NCBI GenBank assembly: GCA_002412795.1
Contig: DHVS01000005.1
Coordinates: 1-64,000 of the forward strand
Source: a bacterium UBP2_UBA5202
GTDB lineage: Bacteria; Edwardsbacteria; AC1; EtOH8
Reading direction: 5' to 3'
DNA: 64,000 nucleotides
The notes beneath the pieces are model-generated. The model had not been told where the DNA came from. It ran no database searches and was given only the letters and a program-made list of their open reading frames with translations. The stretch's first letter is position 1, and each line of letters begins with the position of its first letter. The translations under genes and the position numbers were made by a program. Shown here piece after piece: positions 1 to 8,536 of the stretch.

Positions 1-33
1 TATTGATTTTGCCAAAGTTCAGTTAGTTTATTA

Positions 34-62
34 TTGACAAGCCAAACATTAAGTGATATCCT
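34..62 (+). promoter_or_regulatory. Predicted sigma70-type promoter for the zinc-ribbon gene and dnaE
   Basis: TTGACA at 34-39, a 17-nt spacer and TATCCT at 57-62. It lies about 30 nt upstream of the first ORF. The -35 is perfect and the -10 matches 4 of 6. Seen by eye only. Confidence 0.45.
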
Positions 63-93
63 AAACAAGTATGAACAAAAATAATTCAAGCAT

Positions 94-402
94 ATGAGAC
101 GCTGTCACAAATGCCAGCGCCCCCTGCCCCCCGGCAGCAGCTTTTACCAGCTGAAAGTAATGCTGCAACAGGGTTTTGACGGGGTGATCAAACTCAGCAA
201 AGGCACCGACCTGGCCTCCCTTCTCAAGAAGATTGACGACCAGACCGCCGGGGTGCCGGAGCATTTGCTGGAGGGCGAGGTCCACCGGGAGTTCCTTTTC
301 TGGCTCTGCCCCCGCTGCAAGGAGAAATACTGCGCCAACCCCCTGAACCTGCCGCTGGATAAAAGCCAGGTTCCCCAGAATGTCTCGGACCTGGAAGACT
401 GA
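94..402 (+). CDS. Small zinc-ribbon-like protein of unknown function
   Basis: 102 residues. A CxxC pair near the N-terminus (Cys4, Cys7) and a second cluster (Cys72, Cys75, Cys80) suggest one zinc site made from two knuckles, with about 60 residues of mixed helix between them. No catalytic motif is visible and I do not recognise a named family. No clear Shine-Dalgarno precedes the ATG. It lies 107 bp upstream of dnaE on the same strand and may share its promoter. Its codon use resembles the GC-rich neighbours, so I take it as a real gene. Role unknown; nucleic-acid binding is only a guess from the zinc knuckles. Confidence 0.65.
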   Translation: MRRCHKCQRPLPPGSSFYQLKVMLQQGFDGVIKLSKGTDLASLLKKIDDQTAGVPEHLLEGEVHREFLFWLCPRCKEKYCANPLNLPLDKSQVPQNVSDLED

Positions 403-507
403 CTAAACTATTTACTATTTACTGTTTACCGTTTACTGGCTACTGAATTCTGACTACTGGATATAGTTGCCCAATCCCAAACATCAAATCCCAAATCCCA
501 AGTTGTA
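403..507 (+). repeat. Heptamer-periodic intergenic array upstream of dnaE
   Basis: The gap between the first gene and dnaE reads almost entirely in 7-nt units. From 402 come units such as TATTTAC, TGTTTAC and CGTTTAC, then after one extra base at 472 come units such as AATCCCA (473-479, 487-493, 494-500). The last unit ends 2 nt before the dnaE ATG. This resembles the heptanucleotide STRR repeats known in filamentous cyanobacteria, but the units are degenerate. Confidence 0.75.
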
Positions 508-509
508 AG

Positions 510-3500
510 ATGCCCCACACCCGCTTCGCCCACCTTCACGTTCACACCGAGTACAGCATCCTGGACGGACTGATCCCGGTCAAGGACCTGATCGCCAAAG
601 CAGTGCAATACAAGCTGCCGGCCCTGGCCATCACCGACCACGGCAATATGTTCGGGGCGCTGGACTTTTACACCCAGGCCCGCAGCGCCGGCATCAAGCC
701 CATCATCGGGATCGAGACCTATGTGGCCCCCAAGGGCCGTACCGACCATGCCCTGGCCGAGACCGATGACACCTCCTATCACCTGCTGCTTTTGGCCCGG
801 AACGAAAAGGGCTACAAGAACCTGCTGGTGCTCTCCTCGCTGGCCTACCTGGAGGGCTTTTACCGCAAGCCCCGGATAGACAAGGAGCTTTTGTCCCAGC
901 ACGCCGAAGGCCTGGTGGCCCTGTCGGCCTGCACCAAGGGCGAGATCTCCCAGGCCCTGCTGAAGGGGGACAGGGAAAAGGCCAAAACCGCGGCCTTGTT
1001 TTACAAGAACCTGTTCGGGCCGGATTTTTACCTGGAGATCCAGGACCACGGAATGGAAGACGAAAAGGTGATCAACCCCGGGCTGCTGGAATTGAGCAAG
1101 GAGCTGGGTATCGGTCTGGTGGCCACCAACGACGTTCATTACCTGGAGTCCAAAGACGCCAAGGTCCACGATGTGCTGCTCTGCATCCAGACCGGAACCA
1201 CTTTGGATGATGAGAAGCGTTTGAAATTCTCCAACCAGAGTTTTTATTTCCGCTCACCCGAGGAGATGGTAAAACTTTTCGGGCACATCCCCGGCGCGCT
1301 GGAGAACACCGTGGCCATAGCCGAGCGCTGCAACCTGACCCTGGACCAGCTGACCTGCGGCAAACTGCACCTGCCCCACTTCACTGTCCCGGCGGAATAT
1401 CCCAGCCAGAACGCTTATCTTAAGCACCTGGCCGAGACCGGACTCAGCAAAAGGTTCGGCCAGCCCACCCCCGGCCAGCGGGAAAGGCTGTCAAAGGAGC
1501 TGGCCATCATCGAACAGATGAACTTTGCCGGATACTTTCTGGTGGTCAAGGATTTCGTGGATTACGCCAAAAAGAGCCAGATCCCGGTGGGCCCGGGCCG
1601 CGGCTCGGCGGTGGGCAGCCTGGTGCTTTACAGCCTGGGAATAACCGACGTCGATCCCCTGCAGTACCACCTGCTGTTCGAGCGTTTCCTGAACCCCGAG
1701 CGGATCAGCATGCCCGACATCGACATCGACTTCGGGGACAACAAGCGGGACCGGATGATAGACTACGTGATCGAGAAGTACGGCAAGGACAGCGTCTGCC
1801 AGATCATCACCTTCGGCACCATGCAGGCCAAGGCGGCCATCCGGGACGTGGCCCGGGCCTACAAGCTGGCCTACAGCGAGGCCGACCGGCTGGCCAAACT
1901 GATCCCCTTCGGCAAGACCATCGCCGAGTCGCTGAAGACCACCCCCGACCTGGTGAAGCTGATAAAATCCGATCCCCGGTTCGTGGAAGTGATCGAGGTG
2001 GCCCAGGCGGTGGAAGGCCGGATCCGCAACGCCTCCACCCACGCCGCCGGGGTGGTGATCACCCCCGGCAGGCTGACCGACTACCTGCCCCTGTTCAAGA
2101 GCCCCAAGACCGGAGACATCTCCACCCAGTTCGACATGGGCTGGCTGGAGAAATGCGGCCTGCTGAAGATGGATTTTCTGGGCCTCCGCAACCTGACCGT
2201 GATCGAGCAGACCCTGGAGATGCTGGCCGCCAAGGACGTTAAGGTCGACATCGAAAAGATCCCCTACGACGACGCCCTGACCTTTGAACTGCTGCGGCGG
2301 GGCGACACCATCGGCCTGTTCCAGCTGGAATCGGCGGGAATGCGGGACCTGACCGTCAGGTTCAAGACCGCCTCCATCGAGGACCTGATCGCCATCATCT
2401 CCCTGTTCCGCCCCGGCCCCATGGACCTGATCGAGGACTTCCTGAAGCGCAAGAACGGCCAGGAGAAGATCGGGTACGAGCACCCCCTGCTGGAGCCCAT
2501 CTGCCGGGAGACTTACGGGGTGATGATCTACCAGGAGCAGGTGATGCAGGCGGTACAGGCCCTGGCCGGTTTTTCGCTGGGCAAGGGTTACGAGCTGATC
2601 AAGGCCATCAGCAAGAAGAAGGCCGACGTGCTGGAAAAGCTCCGCCCGGCCTTCATCAAGGGCTGCCATACGGTCAACAAGATACCCAAGGAAAAAGCCG
2701 AGAAGATATTCGACATCCTGGCCAAGTTCGCCGGATACGGCTTTAACAAATCCCACGCCGCCGGATACGCAGTGCTGGCCTACCAGACTGCCTATCTCAA
2801 GGCCCACCATCCCTTGGAATACATGGCCGCCCTGCTGACCAGCGTGATGGGCGACACCGCCAAGACCATGGCCTTCATGGCCAACTGCCGCGAGTCCAAG
2901 CTGACCCTCCTGCCCCCGGACATCAACAAAAGCCTCTATGCCTACGTTCCCGAGGACGGGTCCATCCGGATGGGACTGGGAGTGGTCAAGAACGTGGGTT
3001 CCTCGGCGGTGGAGTCCGTCATCAAGGCCCGCCAGGCCGGCGGAGATTTCGTCTCCATAGAACAGGTACTGGAGCGGGCCGACGCCCGTTTGGTCAACCG
3101 CAAGGCCCTGGAGAGCCTGATCAAGGCCGGCTGTTTTGACAGCCTGGACCCCGACCGCACCGCCCTGTTGGAAAGGCTGGACGACCTGATGATCCGGGCG
3201 GCCCAGGCCCGGGAGGATCAGATGAAGGGCCAGACCCTGATGTTCGACGCCGGAGCATCAGTCCCCCCGGCCGCAGCCAAGACCCAGGCGGCCCCGGCCA
3301 AAGCCCCCCATCCCATCGACCGCAAGGCCTTTCTGGTCTACGAGAAGGAGTCCCTGGGATTCTATCTTTCGGGGCATCCTTTGGAGAAGCACACCGCCGA
3401 GCTGAAGAGCCTGGCCACCCACACCATCAGCCAGCTGGCCGAGCTGGACGACAACGACCAGGTGATAGTGGGCGGGCTGATCTCCAGTTTCAAGATCTAC

Positions 3501-4016
3501 ACCCCCAAAGGCTCAAAGCCCATGGGCTTCGTCAGCCTGGAGGATCTGACCGGCTTCTGCGAAATAGTGGTGTTTGCCGACCTGTTTGAAAGCAAGCGGG
3601 AGTTCATAAAAGAGGACACCCTGGTGCTGGTGGCCGGCAGCGTTTCCACCAAGGAGAACGAGTTTCCCAAATTGGTGGTGGCCGATATTTTTCCGCTGGA
3701 GCAGGCCAGCGGAAAACTTGTGGAGTTCTTGGAGATCTCCCTGGAAGAGGACCAGCTGGATCAGAAATTCAACCAGGCCCTGACCAAACTGTTGGACGGG
3801 CATCCCGGGAACTGTCCGGTGGTATTCTCGGTTAAGGGGGAGAACGGCCTGCCGGTGAAGATCAGGCCCAAGAACATAAAAGTGAAAATAGAACACCAGC
3901 TGTTTACCGGGCTGACCGAGCTGCTCCAGGGCCCGCACTTTAAACTGGGCGGCAAATGGAACCCGGCCCCGCCCCGCAAGAGGGGCAACTACCAGCGCAA
4001 CGGCCAGAGCGAGTGA
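510..4016 (+). CDS. dnaE: DNA polymerase III subunit alpha
   Basis: 1168 residues, the normal length for DnaE. This is the replicative polymerase of the chromosome. The N-terminal PHP domain opens with HLHVHTEYSILDG. The catalytic carboxylates lie in PDIDIDFGD at about residues 402-410. The helix-hairpin-helix region and the OB-fold (about residues 1000-1080, VIVGGLISSFK onward) follow in the usual order. It is DnaE rather than PolC because no exonuclease domain is inserted. The ATG is fixed by the conserved N-terminus, yet no Shine-Dalgarno is visible: the heptamer array runs almost up to the start. The next plus-strand gene is about 250 bp downstream, so the gene may end a short operon. Confidence 0.97.
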   Translation: MPHTRFAHLHVHTEYSILDGLIPVKDLIAKAVQYKLPALAITDHGNMFGALDFYTQARSAGIKPIIGIETYVAPKGRTDHALAETDDTSYHLLLLARNEKGYKNLLVLSSLAYLEGFYRKPRIDKELLSQHAEGLVALSACTKGEISQALLKGDREKAKTAALFYKNLFGPDFYLEIQDHGMEDEKVINPGLLELSKELGIGLVATNDVHYLESKDAKVHDVLLCIQTGTTLDDEKRLKFSNQSFYFRSPEEMVKLFGHIPGALENTVAIAERCNLTLDQLTCGKLHLPHFTVPAEYPSQNAYLKHLAETGLSKRFGQPTPGQRERLSKELAIIEQMNFAGYFLVVKDFVDYAKKSQIPVGPGRGSAVGSLVLYSLGITDVDPLQYHLLFERFLNPERISMPDIDIDFGDNKRDRMIDYVIEKYGKDSVCQIITFGTMQAKAAIRDVARAYKLAYSEADRLAKLIPFGKTIAESLKTTPDLVKLIKSDPRFVEVIEVAQAVEGRIRNASTHAAGVVITPGRLTDYLPLFKSPKTGDISTQFDMGWLEKCGLLKMDFLGLRNLTVIEQTLEMLAAKDVKVDIEKIPYDDALTFELLRRGDTIGLFQLESAGMRDLTVRFKTASIEDLIAIISLFRPGPMDLIEDFLKRKNGQEKIGYEHPLLEPICRETYGVMIYQEQVMQAVQALAGFSLGKGYELIKAISKKKADVLEKLRPAFIKGCHTVNKIPKEKAEKIFDILAKFAGYGFNKSHAAGYAVLAYQTAYLKAHHPLEYMAALLTSVMGDTAKTMAFMANCRESKLTLLPPDINKSLYAYVPEDGSIRMGLGVVKNVGSSAVESVIKARQAGGDFVSIEQVLERADARLVNRKALESLIKAGCFDSLDPDRTALLERLDDLMIRAAQAREDQMKGQTLMFDAGASVPPAAAKTQAAPAKAPHPIDRKAFLVYEKESLGFYLSGHPLEKHTAELKSLATHTISQLAELDDNDQVIVGGLISSFKIYTPKGSKPMGFVSLEDLTGFCEIVVFADLFESKREFIKEDTLVLVAGSVSTKENEFPKLVVADIFPLEQASGKLVEFLEISLEEDQLDQKFNQALTKLLDGHPGNCPVVFSVKGENGLPVKIRPKNIKVKIEHQLFTGLTELLQGPHFKLGGKWNPAPPRKRGNYQRNGQSE

Positions 4017-4191
4017 ACCAGGGGCACCTTTCATAGGACGCGGATTTACGCTGATAAACGCGGATTCATTTTCTTTTACCATACACTATAAAAAGTATAT
4101 GGTATTTTTTCGTGTTTTTTCGTGTATCCTTCGGCACTGCTCAGGACAAGTTTTAGTGGGAAAAGGTTGTCCAGTTTTATGCCGATTTTGC

Positions 4192-4221
4192 TTGATTTTA
4201 CGGCTATTTTTGTTATATAAT
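4192..4221 (+). promoter_or_regulatory. Predicted promoter of the outer-membrane protein gene
   Basis: TTGATT (4192-4197), an 18-nt spacer and a perfect TATAAT (4216-4221), about 50 nt before the chosen start at 4273. The 4017-4272 gap also holds short direct repeats (GCGGATT at about 4040 and 4061; TCGTGT near 4109 and 4119) and is otherwise AT-rich. Confidence 0.55.
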
Positions 4222-4272
4222 CACTATATATTGTATATTGGTAAAGCATACACACAATTTATAAGAGGGAAT

Positions 4273-5028
4273 ATGAAAACACTGCGGATATTTCTGTTAT
4301 CATCCCTGCTTCTTCTTGCCGCCCTGCCCTGCCTGGCCCTGCAGTTCGAGCAACTGGTGGACATGCCCACCGCCGGCTCTTTGAACCGAGCCCAGTATGC
4401 TGTGAACTTGCGGATGCAGCCGGTGGGCGGTCTGCTTTTCGGCCTCAGCTTCGGGCTTTTTGACCGCCTTAATCTGGGTTTCTCCTACGGCGGGGACAAT
4501 GTCATCGGCTACGGCAATGTCAATTGGAACCCCCAGCCGGGATTTCAGGTCAAGTATCGCATCTTCGACGAGAGTTACGCCATGCCGGCCATAGCGCTGG
4601 GGTTTGACAACCAGGGCTTTGGCTACTGGGCCGGAAGCCGCTATTTCATCAAGTCCCGGGGATTCTATGCCGTGGCCAGCAAGAACTACAAATTTCTGGG
4701 CACCCTGGCCTTTCACGGCGGAGCCAGCTACAGCATCGAGGAGCGGCACGGCGAGGATAACGAAGTTGACTTTTATGCAGGCTTGGAGAAATCGCTGAAC
4801 CCCGAGTTATGGATGATCGCCGAATATGACGGGGCTTTTAACGACAATGTCAAAGACGACCAGTTCGGGGAAGGCTATGGATATTTGAACGTGGGCCTGC
4901 GCTGGCTGTTCGGCAGCCGCCTGATGCTGGAGGCCGACCTGAAGAATATACTGAGAAACGGGCAGCAAGACACCGATGCCGGCAGGATCGGCAGAACAGT
5001 GAAACTGGCCTATTACGATTCGTTTTAG
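4273..5028 (+). CDS. Probable outer-membrane beta-barrel protein, YjbH-like
   Basis: 251 residues from the ATG at 4273. This start is preferred over the upstream ATG at 4099 because GAGGGA lies just before it and a clean signal peptide follows (MKTLRIFLLSSLLLLAALPC, then A-LALQ). The mature part is rich in alternating aromatic and polar strands with many Gly and Tyr (GLSFGLFDRLNLGFSYGG) and ends in a strand with an aromatic last residue (YYDSF), as in beta-barrels inserted by BAM. It resembles the hypothetical YjbH-type outer-membrane proteins common in FCB-like genomes. It has its own promoter and a terminator downstream. Localisation is fairly secure; function is unknown. Confidence 0.7.
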   Translation: MKTLRIFLLSSLLLLAALPCLALQFEQLVDMPTAGSLNRAQYAVNLRMQPVGGLLFGLSFGLFDRLNLGFSYGGDNVIGYGNVNWNPQPGFQVKYRIFDESYAMPAIALGFDNQGFGYWAGSRYFIKSRGFYAVASKNYKFLGTLAFHGGASYSIEERHGEDNEVDFYAGLEKSLNPELWMIAEYDGAFNDNVKDDQFGEGYGYLNVGLRWLFGSRLMLEADLKNILRNGQQDTDAGRIGRTVKLAYYDSF

Positions 5029-5029
5029 A

Positions 5030-5110
5030 AACTCATCCCCACGGTCCCCTTCTCTTGGCTTCTTTATGGCCTGGCTTGGGGTAAGAGAAGGGGATGATAG
5101 GGGTTGAGTT
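5030..5110. repeat. Dispersed long inverted repeat, copy 1
   Basis: Imperfect palindrome with arms at 5030-5056 (AACTCATCCCC ... CCTTCTCTT) and 5083-5110 (AAGAGAAGGGG ... GGGTTGAGTT), around a 26-nt loop. The same arms recur at 19859-19913 with a 3-nt loop. It sits right after a stop codon and before a terminator. It could fold as RNA or be a REP/MITE-like element. Confidence 0.7.
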
Positions 5111-5129
5111 CAGTACTTAGATTATAATA

Positions 5130-5167
5130 GCAAAAAGCCCTGACGAGAGATCGTCAGGGCTTTTTGC
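5130..5167. terminator. Bidirectional intrinsic terminator
   Basis: Perfect 17-bp stem (5130-5146 and 5151-5167) with a GAGA loop. The stem ends in A5 and T5 tracts, so it works for the plus-strand OMP gene and for the minus-strand EamA operon that converges on it. Confidence 0.9.
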
Positions 5168-5180
5168 TGCTCCTTATACT

Positions 5181-6065
5181 TTATGTGACTGCAGGACCTT
5201 TTCCTTCCTGCGCCGAAATATACACCCCCGCCATGATGAACACCGCACCTATCATCTCAAATATTGACGGCACCTGTTTTAGCACCACAAAAGCCAAAAT
5301 GGTCGCGCCCACCGGCTCGGCGATAATCAGCATGGCGATCCGCGGGGTGGGCAGGTACTTAAGCCCCCAATTGAAAATGCTGTGCCCCAGCAGCTGGGGG
5401 CCTATGGCCATCAGCGCAAAGTAAAGATAATTTATCTTGGAGAAACCGCCCAGTGGCGTCTTGGCGGCCAGGGAAGCCATCAATAGTATCACTGCCGTCA
5501 TGGAATAACAAATGGTGGTATAGGTCACCAGGCTCAGTCGCTTCCGCAGGTGCCGCCCCGTCAGAAGATAGCCCGAGGCCATCAGCGCCCCGGCCAGCGC
5601 CAGCAGGTTCCCCAGGTTGCCCATCCCGCCGGCGGCCAGCGCCCTTCCCCCGATGATGGCCCCACCAGTTACCACCACCGCGATGGCGACCAGGATCCGG
5701 GGGCCTGTCTTCTCCTTAAGGAACACCCAGCCCAGGATGCTGACGAACAGGGGATTTATTGTCACCAGGACCACCGAACTGGTGACCGAGGTAAAGCTGA
5801 GGGAATAGACCCAGGCCACGAAGTGCAGGCTCAGGAACAAGGCGGACAGGGCGATCCATCCCAGGTCGTTTAATGACACTTTTTTTTGGCCGGGCTGGCC
5901 GAAGTAGAACGGCAGCATTAGCAACCCGGAGAACATCAGCCGGTAAAAGGCTATGGCCAGCGGCTGGGCGGTGGAAAGCTTGATCAGGATGGAACCGAAG
6001 GATATCCCTATCACTCCCAGGGCCATCACCGGCCAGAAATATTTTGGTTTGTTGGGGCAATTCAT
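5181..6065 (-). CDS. EamA/DMT-family transporter
   Basis: 294 residues with about ten hydrophobic helices arranged as two EamA repeats (about residues 12-140 and 155-287), the normal layout of drug/metabolite transporters of the inner membrane. The repeats start with a GISFGSILIKLS-type helix. Substrate cannot be read from the sequence. The start codon overlaps the nadB stop by 4 bp (ATGA), so translation is probably coupled and it is the last gene of the cdsA-GNAT-nadB-EamA group. The bidirectional terminator follows. Export of a metabolite linked to NAD or aspartate metabolism is possible but is only a context guess. Confidence 0.85.
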   Translation of the reverse strand: MNCPNKPKYFWPVMALGVIGISFGSILIKLSTAQPLAIAFYRLMFSGLLMLPFYFGQPGQKKVSLNDLGWIALSALFLSLHFVAWVYSLSFTSVTSSVVLVTINPLFVSILGWVFLKEKTGPRILVAIAVVVTGGAIIGGRALAAGGMGNLGNLLALAGALMASGYLLTGRHLRKRLSLVTYTTICYSMTAVILLMASLAAKTPLGGFSKINYLYFALMAIGPQLLGHSIFNWGLKYLPTPRIAMLIIAEPVGATILAFVVLKQVPSIFEMIGAVFIMAGVYISAQEGKGPAVT

Positions 6066-7663
6066 GAATTGCCCTTACTTGAATCGTCATTACTTGTTAT
6101 CACTGTCTCCTTCCCGTAATTCACGTCATCCCTCTCCGGATGATCCTGGTTGTAATGCAGGCCCCGTGACTCCTTGCGCTGGATGGCGCAGTCTATGATC
6201 ATTTTGGCCACGGCCGCAATATTGCGCAGTTCCACCAGGTCGGGGCTGACCTGGTACTTCCAGTAATAATCGTGGATCTCGTCCATGATGGACTGGAGGC
6301 GGTTTTTGGCCCACCACAGCCTTTTGTCGTTTCGCACGATCCCGGCGTAATTCCACAGCAGCCAGCGGATGGAAAGCCGGTTCTGCCGGATCACCACCTT
6401 CTCCCGGCTGGGAACAGATCCGACGTAATCCCAGGCCGGAACGGCGGCCGCTTCCGGTTTTTCCTTGATGGCGGCCGTGGCCGCCCGGTCGGCAAAGACC
6501 AGCGCTTCCAGCAGGGAGTTCGAGGCCAGCCGGTTGGCCCCGTGGACGCCGGTGCAGGCCGTCTCCCCGGCGGCATACAGACCATTGATGCTGGTGCGGC
6601 CGTCCAGGTCGGTCTTTACCCCGCCGCACATGTAGTGGGCCGCCGGCACCACCGGGATCAGGTTTTGGGAAAGGTCTATGCCCCGCTGGGCGCAGCCCTG
6701 GCTGATGTTGGGGAACCGGTCATGGAACTTTTCCAGTCCGATGGAAGAAATGTCCAGGTTGACATGGAAATCGCCGGAGGCCTTCAGCTCGCTGTCTATG
6801 GCCCGGGCCACCACATCGCGGGGAGCCAGGTCGGCCAGCTGGTGATACTCCGGCATGAAGGCCCGGCCCTTCAGGTCGCGCAATACCGCGCCCTCGCCCC
6901 GCACCGCTTCGGAGATCAGGAAGGACCTCTCGTTCTCGTCCAGCGAATCCTGATACAGGGTGGTGGGATGAAACTGCATGAACTCCAGGTTGGCCGCGGC
7001 GGCCCCGGCCCGGTAGGCCATGGCAAGGCCGTCCCCGGTGGCGATGGCCGGGTTGGTGGTGTGCAGATAGGCCTGCCCGCAGCCTCCGGCCGCCAAAAGA
7101 GTGACCCCGGCGGCGTATTCCAGGATATTTCCGGTCTTTGGCTCCAGCACGTAGGCTCCGCGGCAGACATCTTCCCCGCCGCTCTGAGACATGATCAGGT
7201 TTATGGCCAGGTGGTGCTCCAGGATGGTGATGTGGGGATGGCTGCGGATCTGGTGCACCAGGGCCCGTTCCACCTCCTGCCCGGTATAATCCTTGGCGTG
7301 GACGATCCGGCGTTTGGAGTGCCCCCCCTCCCGCCCCAGGTCCAGCCCTCCGGCCTGTCCTTTAGTGAAGGCCACCCCCAGCCGGGAAAGCTTTTCCACC
7401 AGGGCCGGGCCCTCGGAGACCATGGCCTGGACCGCTTCCGGGTGGGAAAGCCCGGCCCCAGCCTCGATGGTGTCTTTGATGTGGCTGGATGAGCTGTCGT
7501 CCGGCCCGAACACAGCGGCTATGCCGCCCTGGGCGTAGTTGGTGTTGGACTCGGTGTCGTCCTTTTTGGTGACGATCACCACCCGGCCGTGATCGGCGAC
7601 TTTTAAGGCGAAGGTCAGCCCGGCGATGCCGGAGCCGATTATCAGGAAATCTGTTGAGGGCAT
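6062..7663 (-). CDS. nadB: L-aspartate oxidase
   Basis: 533 residues, the usual NadB length. It oxidises L-aspartate to iminoaspartate, the first step of de novo NAD synthesis, and can use fumarate as acceptor in anaerobes. The FAD dinucleotide-binding motif IGSGIAGLTFALK is at residues 8-20. The NYAQGGIAAVFG segment, the HGANRLASNSLLEALVFA motif and the helical C-terminal domain with RKESRGLHYN are typical of NadB and separate it from SdhA/FrdA. nadA and nadC are not in the window. It overlaps the EamA gene by 4 bp and lies 26 bp after the GNAT gene, consistent with one operon. Confidence 0.95.
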   Translation of the reverse strand: MPSTDFLIIGSGIAGLTFALKVADHGRVVIVTKKDDTESNTNYAQGGIAAVFGPDDSSSSHIKDTIEAGAGLSHPEAVQAMVSEGPALVEKLSRLGVAFTKGQAGGLDLGREGGHSKRRIVHAKDYTGQEVERALVHQIRSHPHITILEHHLAINLIMSQSGGEDVCRGAYVLEPKTGNILEYAAGVTLLAAGGCGQAYLHTTNPAIATGDGLAMAYRAGAAAANLEFMQFHPTTLYQDSLDENERSFLISEAVRGEGAVLRDLKGRAFMPEYHQLADLAPRDVVARAIDSELKASGDFHVNLDISSIGLEKFHDRFPNISQGCAQRGIDLSQNLIPVVPAAHYMCGGVKTDLDGRTSINGLYAAGETACTGVHGANRLASNSLLEALVFADRAATAAIKEKPEAAAVPAWDYVGSVPSREKVVIRQNRLSIRWLLWNYAGIVRNDKRLWWAKNRLQSIMDEIHDYYWKYQVSPDLVELRNIAAVAKMIIDCAIQRKESRGLHYNQDHPERDDVNYGKETVITSNDDSSKGNS

Positions 7664-7689
7664 GTCAATTCTGCGTCTGATCGTTTACT

Positions 7690-8463
7690 TTAATATTTTT
7701 CCCAGGCATCGCCGGGCCAGTGGCTGACAATGATCTCTTTATTCTTAAGTTTAAAACCCAAACTCCTGGCTAAAGCAATAGAGGCAATGTTATCCGATTT
7801 CACATAATATATCGGAAGTATGTCATGCTCAAAACACCAATTGACCGCAGCAGAAACCACCATTTTGCCGTAACCTTTTTTGCGATGGCTGGCATCGGTC
7901 GCTACGGCAATGTTTCCGGCCCCGCATTCTATCGGCTCTACCGCAGCCCGGCTCAGTATCTGCCCTTTCCTGACCACCCCAAAGCATCGGCCTTCTTTGA
8001 TGTATCTTTTATTTTGTTCCCAGAAATGATCTTGGAATTTTTTGCCTCTTTGTAATAACAGCCCCTTGCCGAATATCGTCTTTTTATCGGCCAAACCCAA
8101 AGCCCGAACGGCTTGTTCGCATTTTCTTGATTTTATTATATCATTCTGATCAATGGTCATCCGAATATAATGATCGATCTGGTAAAGTTTGAACTCGTTA
8201 TAAATAAGATCATCTACTGTTTTAAACCACGCGGCGGGGGCCATCTTTTTTCGGGAAAGGGTCACGGCCATCCTGCGGACCTTGCCCAACAGATCGGTAG
8301 AGGCCGATATTACCACTTGCTGCCGGGTCAAGAATGACAGGAGTAGCGGTTTACGCTGGGTTTCTAATTTGTCTCTTACCGAAGAATGACAAACGATCAG
8401 ATTCCCTGTTTGATTCGAATTGTAGCCTAAATATTGGGCATAATGTTCTTGATAAGATAACAT
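7690..8463 (-). CDS. GNAT-family N-acetyltransferase
   Basis: 257 residues from the ATG at 8463. The open frame extends to 8586, but that would overlap cdsA and add non-conserved residues from an intergenic repeat, so I chose the later start, although its Shine-Dalgarno is poor. The C-terminal half is an FR47-like GNAT fold: NIAVATDASHRKKGYGKMVV holds the acetyl-CoA pyrophosphate loop (RKKGYG). The N-terminal 110 residues are basic and unassigned. The gene is clearly richer in A+T than nadB and cdsA on either side, which suggests late arrival in the operon. The acceptor is unknown (protein, antibiotic or small molecule). Confidence 0.8.
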   Translation of the reverse strand: MLSYQEHYAQYLGYNSNQTGNLIVCHSSVRDKLETQRKPLLLSFLTRQQVVISASTDLLGKVRRMAVTLSRKKMAPAAWFKTVDDLIYNEFKLYQIDHYIRMTIDQNDIIKSRKCEQAVRALGLADKKTIFGKGLLLQRGKKFQDHFWEQNKRYIKEGRCFGVVRKGQILSRAAVEPIECGAGNIAVATDASHRKKGYGKMVVSAAVNWCFEHDILPIYYVKSDNIASIALARSLGFKLKNKEIIVSHWPGDAWEKY

Positions 8464-8501
8464 AATTTGGCCAAGCTTAATAGTTCTAATATAATTTTCT
8501 A

Positions 8502-8533
8502 AACCTTTGTGCCTTAGTGTCTTTGTGGCAGAA
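8502..8533. repeat. Octamer-like repeat, copy 1
   Basis: Three near-identical 8-nt units (CCTTTGTG, CCTTAGTG, TCTTTGTG) followed by GCAGAA, between the cdsA stop and the GNAT start. A close copy precedes glnS at 16659-16690. Looser relatives lie near 9456 and 19158. Confidence 0.6.
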
Positions 8534-8536
8534 GTA

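Noticed and set aside
426..1169. 247-residue minus-strand frame over the start of dnaE
   Set aside because: Shadow of the dnaE N-terminus; composition like other antisense frames and no ribosome site.
1491..2810. 439-residue open frame antisense to dnaE
   Set aside because: It lies wholly inside dnaE, has a composition rich in Gly, Leu, Gln and Val typical of the antisense of GC-rich coding DNA, and shows no family motif.
4099..4272. 58-residue N-terminal extension of the outer-membrane protein
   Set aside because: It has no ribosome site, overlaps the predicted promoter, and would bury the signal peptide.
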